Shown here in pieces: positions 1-8,269 of a stretch of DNA of 64,000 nucleotides. The stretch covers positions 1 through 64,000 of the forward strand of contig JAAXWQ010000008.1 in the NCBI GenBank assembly GCA_013335115.1. The letters are read 5' to 3'. Position 1 is the first letter of the stretch, and every line of letters starts with the position of its first letter. Under the pieces are notes generated by a model that did not search any database, had not been told where the DNA came from, and was given only the letters and a program-made list of their open reading frames with translations. The stretch is from Chlorobiaceae bacterium (GTDB lineage Bacteria > Bacteroidota > Chlorobiia > Chlorobiales > Chlorobiaceae). The translations under genes were made by a program, and so were the position numbers.

Positions 1-110
1 TCCACGCATGGGTGCAAAATACCCATTAGTGCGAAAACTCGGGAATCAGAAAATATTAACTAACATAAATACAATAACTTATTTTTTCCCTACTGGTCAC
101 TTTCCCAAAA

Positions 111-269
111 GTGGCGAAGTCAGGAGAGGTTGCCGATGCTGTTGCTGATACTGTTGCAGGCTTGCGCCAGCATACTCTTGATTTTGCTGACTTTAAGCAA
201 GTCGGTGAGATCATGCTCAGTGAGTGGAATGAGGGTCTGAGCGCTATTGGGCGAACTCAGGGAGAATGA
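111..269 (+). CDS. Small ORF of unknown function (possible gene remnant)
   Basis: An open frame of 52 codons from a GTG to TGA; it stays open upstream to a stop at 75, so it may be the tail of a longer lost gene. The product is acidic and helix-prone (it contains the segment DFADFKQVGEIMLSEWNEGL) and has no recognisable domain. Its TGA overlaps the ATG of the next small ORF (ATGA), which suggests translational coupling if both are real. No clear ribosome site is visible. I do not recognise it; it could equally be debris from an old mobile element. Confidence 0.3.
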   Translation: MAKSGEVADAVADTVAGLRQHTLDFADFKQVGEIMLSEWNEGLSAIGRTQGE

Positions 270-439
270 ACAAATTCACCCTGTTGAGGGAGACGCTTTC
301 CAATCAGGCAACAAGCATGACATCTGTTGTGAATGCCGGGTTGGCGGTCCTGCCTTTCAATCGCCGCCCCGATGTACAGTTTCCCCCGAAACAGGTGTAC
401 CATTTGTCCGAAATCTCCCATTACACCTTTTGGCCATAG
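266..439 (+). CDS. Small ORF of unknown function, coupled to the preceding one
   Basis: Encodes 57 residues starting MNKFTLLRET and ending in an aromatic tail (SHYTFWP). The start lies in an ATGA overlap with the upstream ORF, and GGGAGA sits immediately before it, closer than ideal for a ribosome site. The residue mix looks protein-like, but no family is recognised. Two other frames are open over the same bases: an antisense frame and the 5' extension of the kinase frame. Coding is therefore uncertain. Confidence 0.3.
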   Translation: MNKFTLLRETLSNQATSMTSVVNAGLAVLPFNRRPDVQFPPKQVYHLSEISHYTFWP

Positions 440-633
440 TATTACCATTTTTTTACGATATTATACTATGCCGTGCAGGTGAGACCTATTGGTCACACCT
501 GCACGGCAATACCTTCCCCGCACATCATGAGGGTGCCGTTTGCCCTTGCAGTAAGTTTTTCTGTTGTAAGCAGTTCATCTGGACTTTAAATCAGAAGACT
601 GACCAACCCCACGTACGTGATTTCAACTACCCC
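440..633. other. Spacer upstream of the first histidine kinase
   Basis: The kinase frame stays open through this stretch back to a TTG at 247. The translation here is Cys/His/Pro-rich and unlike a signalling domain, so I read it as untranslated leader. It contains an AT-rich run around 445-470 that could hold a promoter and a short inverted pair (GTGCAGGTGAGACC / GGTCACACCTGCAC, about 474-505). No gene is visible. Confidence 0.35.
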
Positions 634-2997
634 ATGACGAATAGCAAGAAGAATCTACCATCAACGGTCAGGCCGTCGGCGGTCACTCAAGCAGAGAGTG
701 TTCAATCGATGCGGAATCTGATTCTCATCATGGACCCTGTCGGGACCATTTTTGAGGCCGATGCCACGTTCGTTTCAAGATTTTGCATCGCAAGGCGAGA
801 GTGTAAAGGTGCAAATGTCTATGATCTCCTTGAATCTGTCGGCGCGCATGACCTTGCGGTTCAGTTGAGAGCTATGGTTGAAGAGGTGCTGCGTTCGGGC
901 AAAGAACGTGCGTTTGATGAGGTGCGGGATACCCGTCGCATTCGGTATACCGTTAATCCAGTATGTCCTTGTGATCGTGGAGTCGAGAAACTGTTTGTTT
1001 GCCAGCAGGATACGGCTGAACTCAAGCAATCTCGCAAACAGCTCGATAAAGAACTTGCAAAAAACAAAATACGGTTCAGGCAGGCTTTGGAAGCTGCATC
1101 CGCAGGTGTTTGGGAATGGGATACGATTACGGGTGAGAATATCTGGTCGGATGAATTATGGGCATTGTATGGGCTTCAGCGAGGAGATGCTCCACCGTCC
1201 TTCGAACTCTGGGAAAGCAGTATTCATCCTGATGACCGTGAAATAGCCGTCGAGACCGTGTTGCGGAGTGTCCGGGGTGAAGTTGATTTGAATGTGGAAT
1301 ACCGGGTTTGCCACCCTGATGGATCAATTCATTGGCTTATGTCTCGTGGCAAGCCAGAAAGAGATGAACGTGCTCAAATAGTCCGGTATATAGGGACAAT
1401 CATTGATATAACTGATCGAAAACGATTGGAAGATGAACTGACCCAGCATCATATTCGTTGGGACGCTATTTTGAGCCAATGGCATATTGGTTTGTGGGAA
1501 TTTAATTTAAGGGATCATACGGTTACCCGTACTCTTGAACATGCTCGAATATTCGGGTATGATTCTGTTGAGTCGGAATGGTCATTAGATATTTTTTTAG
1601 CCCATGTTTACCTCGAGGATCGGTCGAAACTGGCTGAGTACATCCGCAATTCAGTGGTGAATCTCGTTGATTATGCTTTTGAGTGTCGAATTGTCCGTAG
1701 TGATGGAAAGATGCGATGGATCAGGGCAATGGGAAAGCTCAAGAAAGACGAATCAGGTAATCCTATAGCCATGCAGGGGGTAACAGAGGATATCACTGAG
1801 CGCAAGGAGGCCGAACTTGAACGTCAAAGACTGGAAGAACAACTTCATCAGTCCCAGAAGATGGAACTGCTCGGGCAACTTGCTGGTGGCATTGCCCACG
1901 ACTTCAACAACGTGCTCATGGCAATTCAGGGCAACACTGAACTCATTATCAATGTAACCCCTCAGACGAGCCCTATACGACAGCACCTGACCAGCATCAG
2001 TCACGCCAGCCAACGCTCGGCGGAAATGGTCAATCAATTGCTCGCCTTCGCCCGAAAGCAACCGATCCAACCAAAAACGATTGCACTGGATCTTGAACTT
2101 GAGCGGATGCGTTTGATCCTTTGCAAACTGATCAGGGAAAACATCTCTCTGCGATGGCAGTTGAATTGCCCCGAAGCCGTCGTCCAACTCGACCCTGCCA
2201 GTTTTACCCAGATCGTCACCAACCTCTTCATCAACGCAAGTGACGCCATCGATGGGCAGGGGAGCATCACGCTCGACACCAGCATCGTCACGACCGAATC
2301 CTGCGAGGAACTCCAGCGTTTTTGCGGCAATGCTACAGGCGAATATGTCAGGATAAGGATTGCCGATACGGGATCAGGAATTCCCGATCATGTGCTCCAG
2401 CATATCTTCGAACCGTTTTTCACCACGAAGGGGGTCGGCAAAGGAACTGGACTGGGACTGTCGATGGTGTTCGGATCGGTCAAGCAGCACCATGGATATA
2501 TCACCTGTGAAACCGAGCTGGGCAAGGGCACGAGGTTCAATCTCTTGTTCCCGGTCGTTCAGGAATCCGTCGGCGCCGGTACCAGTGACACGCAAACACT
2601 GGAAACCCGGCCTGCCTCACCTGACAAACAAACCGTGCTCATTGTCGAGGACGAGTCCCAGATATTGAAGATCATGCGTATGATGCTTGAAAATGCGGGG
2701 TTCAACGTGTTTTCAGCAGAAAACGCAGAATATGCGATTGACCTTGCCCGTCAGCATGCACAAGAGATTATCCTCACGGTTTCCGATGTCATTCTGCCTG
2801 GCATGAACGGTGTGGCAATGAGCGAAGAAATCCAGCAACTGAACCCGGCGATGAAGTTCTTGTTCATTTCGGGATACAGTGCCGATATCTTGGGCAAATA
2901 TGGCAAGATCAGTGAAGAGGCCAATTTCATCTCGAAACCGTTTTCACTCATCAGTTTCCTCGATAGGGTTCAGACCGTATTGAAGAACCCCGCGTAG
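634..2997 (+). CDS. PAS-domain hybrid sensor histidine kinase with C-terminal receiver
   Basis: Predicted cytoplasmic hybrid kinase of 787 residues from the ATG at 634 (an ATG at 709 is an alternative; neither has a clear ribosome site). Order: a degenerate PAS region (about 25-140), two PAS_3-type domains (about 145-270 and 275-400), the HisKA helix with GGIAHDFNN (His422), an ATPase domain with the N box NLFINASDAI (from about 530) and glycine boxes DTGSGIPD and GTGLGLS, then a receiver with acidic pair E672/D673, phospho-acceptor D718 and a late SKPF lysine. No membrane segment is seen, so it should sense an internal signal. No response regulator gene is adjacent, so output probably goes through phosphotransfer to a remote partner. 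Confidence 0.9.
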   Translation: MTNSKKNLPSTVRPSAVTQAESVQSMRNLILIMDPVGTIFEADATFVSRFCIARRECKGANVYDLLESVGAHDLAVQLRAMVEEVLRSGKERAFDEVRDTRRIRYTVNPVCPCDRGVEKLFVCQQDTAELKQSRKQLDKELAKNKIRFRQALEAASAGVWEWDTITGENIWSDELWALYGLQRGDAPPSFELWESSIHPDDREIAVETVLRSVRGEVDLNVEYRVCHPDGSIHWLMSRGKPERDERAQIVRYIGTIIDITDRKRLEDELTQHHIRWDAILSQWHIGLWEFNLRDHTVTRTLEHARIFGYDSVESEWSLDIFLAHVYLEDRSKLAEYIRNSVVNLVDYAFECRIVRSDGKMRWIRAMGKLKKDESGNPIAMQGVTEDITERKEAELERQRLEEQLHQSQKMELLGQLAGGIAHDFNNVLMAIQGNTELIINVTPQTSPIRQHLTSISHASQRSAEMVNQLLAFARKQPIQPKTIALDLELERMRLILCKLIRENISLRWQLNCPEAVVQLDPASFTQIVTNLFINASDAIDGQGSITLDTSIVTTESCEELQRFCGNATGEYVRIRIADTGSGIPDHVLQHIFEPFFTTKGVGKGTGLGLSMVFGSVKQHHGYITCETELGKGTRFNLLFPVVQESVGAGTSDTQTLETRPASPDKQTVLIVEDESQILKIMRMMLENAGFNVFSAENAEYAIDLARQHAQEIILTVSDVILPGMNGVAMSEEIQQLNPAMKFLFISGYSADILGKYGKISEEANFISKPFSLISFLDRVQTVLKNPA

Positions 2998-3337
2998 CAA
3001 CCACCGCACCGGAGCAGCCAAGGCGGTTTGCGCACGTCAACCGGAGAATCGATGCCTTGAGCTGGACTCTGAGATGCGGGTGAGTCATGCCTGAGTCTGC
3101 CTTTGATCAGCTTTGAAAAGCGAAAGCCGCAATTCCCCCACGGATTGCGGCTTTCTAAGTTTTACCTGACGTATCCGGGAGGATGACGTCTGGAGGGAAC
3201 CTTCCGAAATCTACGCATTTCGCGGTGCTTGTCCAGTGGCAGTGGAAGATAGCGACGAAGTTGCGGGCTCCATGGGCTCGGCATATGGCGAGCTGGCATT
3301 GATACCGCCCGAGAGGGGAGGACTATTCATTCATGAG
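2998..3337. other. Intergenic stretch between convergent genes
   Basis: This holds one clear hairpin terminator (3122-3155). The remainder has short open frames only; the 3236-3640 plus-strand frame is the shadow of the minus-strand START-domain gene. No RNA gene or repeat was recognised. Confidence 0.4.
3122..3155 (+). terminator. Rho-independent-type hairpin after the hybrid kinase
   Basis: A perfect 12-bp inverted repeat (GAAAGCCGCAAT and its complement) flanks a 10-nt loop and is followed by TAAGTTTT. It lies about 125 bp past the kinase stop. The arms would also form a hairpin for transcripts from the other strand, so it may separate the two convergent genes. Confidence 0.65.
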
Positions 3338-4045
3338 TTATTTCTGTGGCTGGTTAGCTTGACTCAGCTCAATGGCTTGCAACCTTTCGGCTTCGGCTTT
3401 GAGCGCAGTGAGTCCGGCAACCATGTCATTTTTCAGGAGCCCGTGAAAAACGAAGTCCGGAGCGGCAAAAGAGGGCTTGATATCAGCTTCGTAGGTAAGT
3501 ATCGTGCCTTCAGCCGCATACATCTCCAATATCCAGGAGCCTTTGTAGACATCGAAATCCCCGGAAATCTTTTCATAATCGATTCGCGCGGGATACGTTT
3601 CATGCATGTTTATGGAAACCTGAATGGTTTTTTTGAATAAAAGCACCCGGAACTCCCCGGTCAGGTCAATGACTTTCAGGGTTCCCTTGTCTTCGACAAG
3701 ATCGCTTTTAACCATCCTCGGAATATACCGTTTGAGATGATCGTAATCGGTCAGGACTTTCCAGACTATAACAGGAGGGGCGTTGATGTACACCGTACTT
3801 TTTATGCCCGTCACACCGTCCGGCAGTTTTGAAAGCGATATCAATACCAGTTTTTTGTATTCAATAGCGGCTTCATATGGCAGAATCTGGGGAGGTGTTT
3901 CAGCTTTGCACCTTTGGGGTAAGGATGAGAGCATGAGTGGGAGAGCTGCAACAATCGAGATTATTGTAGCGTTGATGCGTTTTGTGCATGGGAGAAACGA
4001 TGAATCAATGCATCGGAACCATGGGAATCTTGTAATCACGAGCAA
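3338..4045 (-). CDS. START/SRPBCC-domain (cyclase/dehydrase-like) exported protein
   Basis: A protein of up to 235 residues. After a basic patch (CTKRINA) there is a hydrophobic segment (about 24-45) that looks like a signal peptide or anchor. The rest (about 60-225) matches the polyketide-cyclase/COQ10 START fold in pattern: a conserved INAPPVIVWKVLTDYDHLKRY opening followed by alternating strands and a long C-terminal helix. Such proteins bind hydrophobic ligands such as lipids, quinones or pigments; the ligand here is unknown. No ATG precedes the signal segment; the frame opens with TTG (4045) and GTG (4039), so the start is uncertain. Confidence 0.75.
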   Translation of the reverse strand: MLVITRFPWFRCIDSSFLPCTKRINATIISIVAALPLMLSSLPQRCKAETPPQILPYEAAIEYKKLVLISLSKLPDGVTGIKSTVYINAPPVIVWKVLTDYDHLKRYIPRMVKSDLVEDKGTLKVIDLTGEFRVLLFKKTIQVSINMHETYPARIDYEKISGDFDVYKGSWILEMYAAEGTILTYEADIKPSFAAPDFVFHGLLKNDMVAGLTALKAEAERLQAIELSQANQPQK

Positions 4046-4231
4046 TCAAATAACGTTGAGGAAAAACATAGAGAAGAACTCATTGCATCTTGACTTGGGA
4101 TGATCATTTGACAGGAGCCGTTTTCAAGCCTGTTCTGAAATGCCTCGCTCTGTTAACGACCTGATAATCTTTGACCGAATCACCTGAACCTCTCATTATT
4201 GCCATAGTGACGTTGAGCTGCCGGACCATGA

Positions 4232-5740
4232 TCAGGCCGTATTTGCCAGCGTTTCTTTTTGCCTGATATACATCTGGCAGACTTTGCGGAAGTGATGACC
4301 ATAGATAGCCAGCGTTATCGCAAGCGGCAGTGCACGATGGTGCCTGAGAATTGTCCAGAACAACATCCCCCAGTACTGAAACCGCTCCCGTCCCAAAACG
4401 CCGAGCCACACAATCGAACGTATAACGGCCATAATCTGGGACATCCGCATCATGTCGCTGGTCTCTGGTACCTTGTATTCCTTCAGCAGGGTTTTTATCC
4501 GTTGATAATAATTCTTGGGCGTGTAGAGATAGAGCATCATTTCCATATAGCCTTTCCGCAGAAGTTCGGAATCCATTTTTGGGATGATGTTGGTACTGCC
4601 ATCGGCATTGTCACCGCTTAACGTATTCAATAACCGGCCCTCGCTTTTCATCCTTTCATACAATCTTGTGCCCGGCAAAGCTTGAAGAATGCCGACCATG
4701 GCAGTAACAATACCGCTCTTCTGAATGAACTCGATCTGTTTCGAAAATATCGATGGGGTATCGCTGTCAAAACCAACGATAAATCCGCCCATAACCTCCA
4801 GTCCAGCCCGCTGGATAAGCCTGATGTTGTCGAGAAGATCCCTCGAAGTATTGTGCTGCTTTCCACATGCCTGAAGGGCGACGTTATCAGGTGTTTCAAT
4901 GCCTATGAAGACCTGCTTGAAACCTGCTTGCACCATGAGTTCCATCAGCTCAGGATCATCTGCCAGGTTGATTGAACATTCAGTGTAACAGGGGTTACTC
5001 TGGGAGTTCGCCTTTCGCCAGGCGATCAGTTGTGGCAGGAGCTCTTTTTTTAGATACGATTTGTTGGCAATGAAATTGTCGTCTACAAAGAAGAGCGTAC
5101 CTTTCCATCCGAATTTGCGGAGACCCTCCAGCTCATTGATGATTTGAACACTTGTTTTCGTCCGGATTTTATGGCCCAATAGAGCGGTGATATTACAAAA
5201 ATCACATTGGTAGGGACATCCTCTTGAAAACTGTATTGCCATGGATGCATATTTTCCCATTTCAAGCAGATCCCACTGAGGCGCCGGTGTCCTGGTTATA
5301 TCAGGATACTCTTCAGTGGTGTAGATTTTATCTGGAACGCCGCTTTTCAGGTCTTCGAGGAACGGCGGCAGGGTAAGTTCAGCTTCATTCAATACAAAAT
5401 GATCGACATCCGGAAACTGTTCATATCCGGCAGTAAACAGCGGTCCGCCAGCAATCACGATGACGCCGGCGTTATGGCATCGATCAATCACTTGCCTTGC
5501 AGACGTTTGCTGCACCGCCATCCCGCTGATAAAAACCATATCTGCCCATGAGATATCTTTTGTTTTCAGCTGTCTGACATTGAGATCAACAAGCCTTCGT
5601 TCCCAGTTTTCAGGAAGCATGGCTGCAATGGTGAGCAATCCGAGGGGTGGAAGCGACGCTTTTTTACCGACAAATTTCAGGGCATGTTTGAAGCTCCAGA
5701 ACGTATCGGGAAATTCAGGATAGACCAGCAGAATTTTCAT
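4232..5740 (-). CDS. B12-binding radical SAM protein (DUF4070 type; BchQ/BchR/HpnP-like)
   Basis: 502 residues from the ATG at 5740 (the longer frame begins at a TTG). The N-terminal 140 residues form a cobalamin-binding Rossmann-like domain opening KILLVYPEFPDTFWSFKH. The radical SAM core has the cluster motif CPYQCDFC (CX3CX2C) and is followed by a C-terminal region typical of the DUF4070 group. Characterised relatives are methyltransferases that act on unactivated carbons: hopanoid C-2 methylase HpnP and, in green sulfur bacteria, BchQ and BchR, which methylate the C-8 and C-12 side chains of chlorosome bacteriochlorophylls. A role in pigment or hopanoid methylation is an inference. The gene stands alone on the minus strand. 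Confidence 0.85.
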   Translation of the reverse strand: MKILLVYPEFPDTFWSFKHALKFVGKKASLPPLGLLTIAAMLPENWERRLVDLNVRQLKTKDISWADMVFISGMAVQQTSARQVIDRCHNAGVIVIAGGPLFTAGYEQFPDVDHFVLNEAELTLPPFLEDLKSGVPDKIYTTEEYPDITRTPAPQWDLLEMGKYASMAIQFSRGCPYQCDFCNITALLGHKIRTKTSVQIINELEGLRKFGWKGTLFFVDDNFIANKSYLKKELLPQLIAWRKANSQSNPCYTECSINLADDPELMELMVQAGFKQVFIGIETPDNVALQACGKQHNTSRDLLDNIRLIQRAGLEVMGGFIVGFDSDTPSIFSKQIEFIQKSGIVTAMVGILQALPGTRLYERMKSEGRLLNTLSGDNADGSTNIIPKMDSELLRKGYMEMMLYLYTPKNYYQRIKTLLKEYKVPETSDMMRMSQIMAVIRSIVWLGVLGRERFQYWGMLFWTILRHHRALPLAITLAIYGHHFRKVCQMYIRQKETLANTA

Positions 5741-5892
5741 TGCGCTCAATATTCTACTTGATATAACGTAACCGGCCTGGGATTCTCGGGATCAAGCCCT
5801 TCGCCGGTCCCCGGGCGAATACCTGTTCGCCCAGGCCGTTCCGATGCTCGGCAATCGAAGCAAAACGTGCTGCCCGTTGCGCTCGTCAATCA

Positions 5893-6013
5893 ATGAGTTT
5901 CAACGACGGATGTATCCAAGCCATAAGCTGTATCGGGCTTAGTCAAGCAGTCATAGTTCCGTCATCGTCACGTCCGGGTCGCCATATTCCCTGATCCCGC
6001 CGTTGAAACTCAT
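5893..6013. repeat. Inverted-repeat-bounded 121-bp unit
   Basis: ATGAGTTTCAACGACGG (5893-5909) recurs inverted at 5997-6013 with a single mismatch. The arms are separated by 87 bp with no gene. The arrangement could be a small non-autonomous insertion (MITE-like), a structured RNA or a binding site pair. No target duplication is evident. Confidence 0.4.
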
Positions 6014-6068
6014 GCGTTTATTACACGCCGGCTTACCATACAGGCACGTCAGCAAACAAGTTACGGTC

Positions 6069-6236
6069 CTATTTAACCTGGGCCGTACCGGAATGCCTGG
6101 CCTCGGACTGACTGGCGCTGTAATTCTCTCTTTTTTGCTCGTCCTGATTGCTGGTGCCTTTTAAAGAGCCTTTATAGGTTGTTGTGCAACCTGCCAGCCC
6201 CAAAAGCACGAGAATGAATAATGCATGGATGTTCAT
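6069..6236 (-). CDS. Small lipoprotein (55 aa)
   Basis: Starts at an ATG preceded by a strong ribosome site (AAAGGAG, 6 nt spacing). The N-terminus is a lipoprotein signal with a lipobox LAGC (Cys17), followed by a short polar, Gln/Ser-rich tail ending in AQVK. It should be anchored in the membrane facing the periplasm, much like entericidin-type or other tiny stress lipoproteins, though no family was identified. It lies 41 bp downstream of the coiled-coil protein gene on the same strand and is probably cotranscribed. Confidence 0.7.
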   Translation of the reverse strand: MNIHALFILVLLGLAGCTTTYKGSLKGTSNQDEQKRENYSASQSEARHSGTAQVK

Positions 6237-6277
6237 GGTACACTCCTTTTTTTAGTTTGCTAATCAAGGCACCGTCG

Positions 6278-6571
6278 TCAATTCTTGAACTTTTCTGCAA
6301 CATCATGCATGGCTTTGTTTAATCCATGCAATGCCCGTTCAACACCATCCTTCAATTTTTCCCAACCATCCTCCCCAGCCTCGCTCAATTCCTTCAATCG
6401 GGACTTTGCGCTCTCCGCTTCATGCTCGAGTTTTTCGAGATGTTTGGCATAATTAATACGGGTATCGGCTGTAAAATTCTTCGCTTTGGCCTTGAACTCG
6501 GCTAATTTGGCATGTGCAATCTCCAGCTCAGCCTCAGCCTTTTGTTTGTATGCGTCTTTCGTGCTCATCAT
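6278..6571 (-). CDS. Coiled-coil stress protein (Sll1863-like)
   Basis: 97 residues, almost wholly charged and helical, rich in Glu, Lys and Ala, with heptad-like spacing from about residue 8 to 80 and a C-terminal amphipathic segment. The pattern resembles the Sll1863 family of small stress-induced proteins; the function is unknown. The start has AAAGGAG upstream; a tandem ATG gives two possible first residues. It shares a strand with the lipoprotein below and with the secreted proteins above, a cluster of small envelope or stress genes. Confidence 0.75.
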   Translation of the reverse strand: MMSTKDAYKQKAEAELEIAHAKLAEFKAKAKNFTADTRINYAKHLEKLEHEAESAKSRLKELSEAGEDGWEKLKDGVERALHGLNKAMHDVAEKFKN

Positions 6572-6678
6572 GACTCTCCTTTAATTGATTGATCAAAGCT
6601 GCTGATTCAACTGACATGTACAGCAGTCGCCCCTATGGGACACTTACTTTGTTAGAACAGATTCATTTTTTCGAGGTC

Positions 6679-7347
6679 TTACTCGGGGCGCTCATCGTTC
6701 TTGCCCTGGTTTTCGTCTTTGTTGTCCCCTTGTTTTTGCTGTTCACGGGATTTTCTGCCCTCGGGAGCCCTCATCGGCGGCGCCTGGAGCTTCCGGCCCT
6801 CGGGTCTGATTGGTTGTTCCTGCACGTTCCTGCCCTCGGGAGCCCTCATCGGCGGCGCCTGGAGCTTCCGGCCCTCGGGTCTGATTGGTTGTTCCTGCAT
6901 GTTCCTGCCCTCGGGAGCCCTGTACTTTTGCTCGAGCACTCTCCTCCGGTATTCGTCGTTGCGCTGATACCGGTTATTCCTGCTGTCTGGTTTGCGATAT
7001 TCGATGTCACGGTACCTCCGGATATCCGCCAGGCGATGTTTTCTTACCCTTGAAGGAAGTCTGTCGTTCCTGATCAGAAACCACGGCCCGCGATAACTGT
7101 AAGCACGATACCAGCGACCGTTATGGTAGAGGTAGTAGCGGTTCCCATAGTAGATGATGTCGTATGGACTCCCGATGGAAATCGAGAATCCCTGAGTTCG
7201 GAGGTAAATAAAACTCGGTTCTGAATTGATCACGAACGTCGCCCGGCTCCCTGTAGTGCGCACGCCGACTGCCGCTGAAGCATTTGCTGAAGGCATTACC
7301 AGCAGCATTCCCGCAATAACGGCACTCAACCAGATGTGCTTTTTCAT
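6679..7347 (-). CDS. Secreted protein with a tyrosine-rich domain and Pro/Arg-rich tandem repeats
   Basis: 222 residues from the ATG at 7347, chosen because it begins directly with a signal peptide (MKKHIWLSAVIAGMLL, cleavage near ANASA). The mature part opens with a domain of about 90 residues containing GFSISIGSPYDIIYYGNRYY and YRGPW, shared with the neighbouring 7443-7859 gene. It continues with a basic linker and a tail of repeats of 25 residues (APEGRN..EQPIRPEGRKLQ). Likely periplasmic or surface-exposed. No catalytic motif is visible. The repeats suggest a binding or structural role and are prone to copy-number change. Confidence 0.75.
   Translation of the reverse strand: MKKHIWLSAVIAGMLLVMPSANASAAVGVRTTGSRATFVINSEPSFIYLRTQGFSISIGSPYDIIYYGNRYYLYHNGRWYRAYSYRGPWFLIRNDRLPSRVRKHRLADIRRYRDIEYRKPDSRNNRYQRNDEYRRRVLEQKYRAPEGRNMQEQPIRPEGRKLQAPPMRAPEGRNVQEQPIRPEGRKLQAPPMRAPEGRKSREQQKQGDNKDENQGKNDERPE
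6756..6920. repeat. 75-bp tandem repeat inside the secreted protein gene
   Basis: The string TGCCCTCGGGAGCCCT recurs at 6756, 6831 and 6906, exactly 75 bp apart. The two complete units differ by very few bases, for example tgcac against tgcat at 6895-6900. Because 75 is a multiple of three, gain or loss of a unit keeps the reading frame and changes the protein by 25 residues. Confidence 0.9.
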
Positions 7348-7442
7348 GTTGATTTTCCCGTTAACCATTTTTGCTAGAAAAACATGCACTTCCATGCCAT
7401 TGAAGTTGCCAGACTTGCAAACCAGACCGGTGGATCCTGTCG

Positions 7443-7859
7443 CTACCTCCGGTTGTCGTCACGACGCTCATTCTGGTTATGCCTGTAGTCACGGTTGTCG
7501 TGTTTCCTGTACTCGACGTCACGGTACCTGCGGATATCCTCGATGCGATGTCTTCTTATCCGGTCGGGTAACCTGTTCTCCTCGATATGGTTCCATGGCC
7601 CACGGTAATCTGATGAGTTGTACCACCATCCATTCTGGTACAGGTAGTAGCGGTTGTCGTAACTGATAATGTCATAAGGACTTCCTATGGATATTGAAAA
7701 TCCCTGATCCGGAAGGTCGATAAAGTCCGGGCGCGAATTGATCACAATGGATGTCCCGCCTCTTCTGTTCGACATAGCCAGCTCATCCTGGGCATTTGCA
7801 GGATGATTAACGAACAACATCCCGCCAATTGCTACCGCCAGACAAATACTTGTTCTCAT
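7443..7859 (-). CDS. Secreted tyrosine-rich protein, paralogue of its neighbour
   Basis: 138 residues with a signal peptide (about 1-23, ending ANAQ) and the same core as the downstream gene: GFSISIGSPYDIISYDNRYY, then YRGPW, then a basic Arg/His/Asn-rich tail. It lacks the 25-residue repeats. The ribosome site AGGAG precedes the ATG. The two genes sit head to tail and look like a tandem duplication that diverged at the C-terminus. Function unknown; similar short YXXGXW-style secreted proteins occur in environmental bacteria. Confidence 0.75.
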   Translation of the reverse strand: MRTSICLAVAIGGMLFVNHPANAQDELAMSNRRGGTSIVINSRPDFIDLPDQGFSISIGSPYDIISYDNRYYLYQNGWWYNSSDYRGPWNHIEENRLPDRIRRHRIEDIRRYRDVEYRKHDNRDYRHNQNERRDDNRR

Positions 7860-8119
7860 CTCGATTCTCCTGCTAAGATTTCTGTTCGAATTTCAATGCC
7901 CGGAATAACCTCTTACCGCCAAACGCTTCAACAATCTACAGGCACACGCGATGCTATCGTCTGAGACCGTGAGTTTGACGACCATGGTCGTGGTGCCGAT
8001 CCCTCTGGTTCCAGTGACTTTTTAGGCAAAATGTTCAGTAACCGGATAACGTCTCGAAATTCTCTTGGAGCGTGCACTCTGCAGGCCCTCATGTCCACTA
8101 TTATGCAGGCATGGAGCCG

Positions 8120-8269
8120 TCACAAGATGCGTCTTCCCTGAATCAGGCGAATCACGATCACGATGACGGCAATGACCAGTAGTACGTGAATGAGCCCTCC
8201 CATGGTGTACGAGGTGAGCAATCCGAGGAGCCACAGGATTAACAGGATGACTGCGATGGTTTCCAGCAT
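8120..8269 (-). CDS. Lmo0937-family small membrane protein
   Basis: 49 residues from an ATG with GGAAGG upstream. It has two hydrophobic helices (about 3-21 and 24-42) joined by a TMGG turn and ends in a basic tail RLIQGRRIL. This matches the Lmo0937 type of tiny inner-membrane protein, often stress-induced and of unknown function. It belongs to the same minus-strand set of small envelope genes. Longer frames starting upstream lack a ribosome site. Confidence 0.75.
   Translation of the reverse strand: MLETIAVILLILWLLGLLTSYTMGGLIHVLLVIAVIVIVIRLIQGRRIL

Noticed and set aside
78..130. Possible insertion-sequence end near ACTGGTCACTTTCCC
   Set aside because: The string recalls some insertion-sequence ends, but no second end or transposase is visible in the window.
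247..633. N-terminal extension of the first hybrid kinase to a TTG at 247
   Set aside because: The translation is Cys/His/Pro-rich with no domain, lacks a ribosome site, and overlaps two other plausible small frames. The ATG at 634 is preferred.
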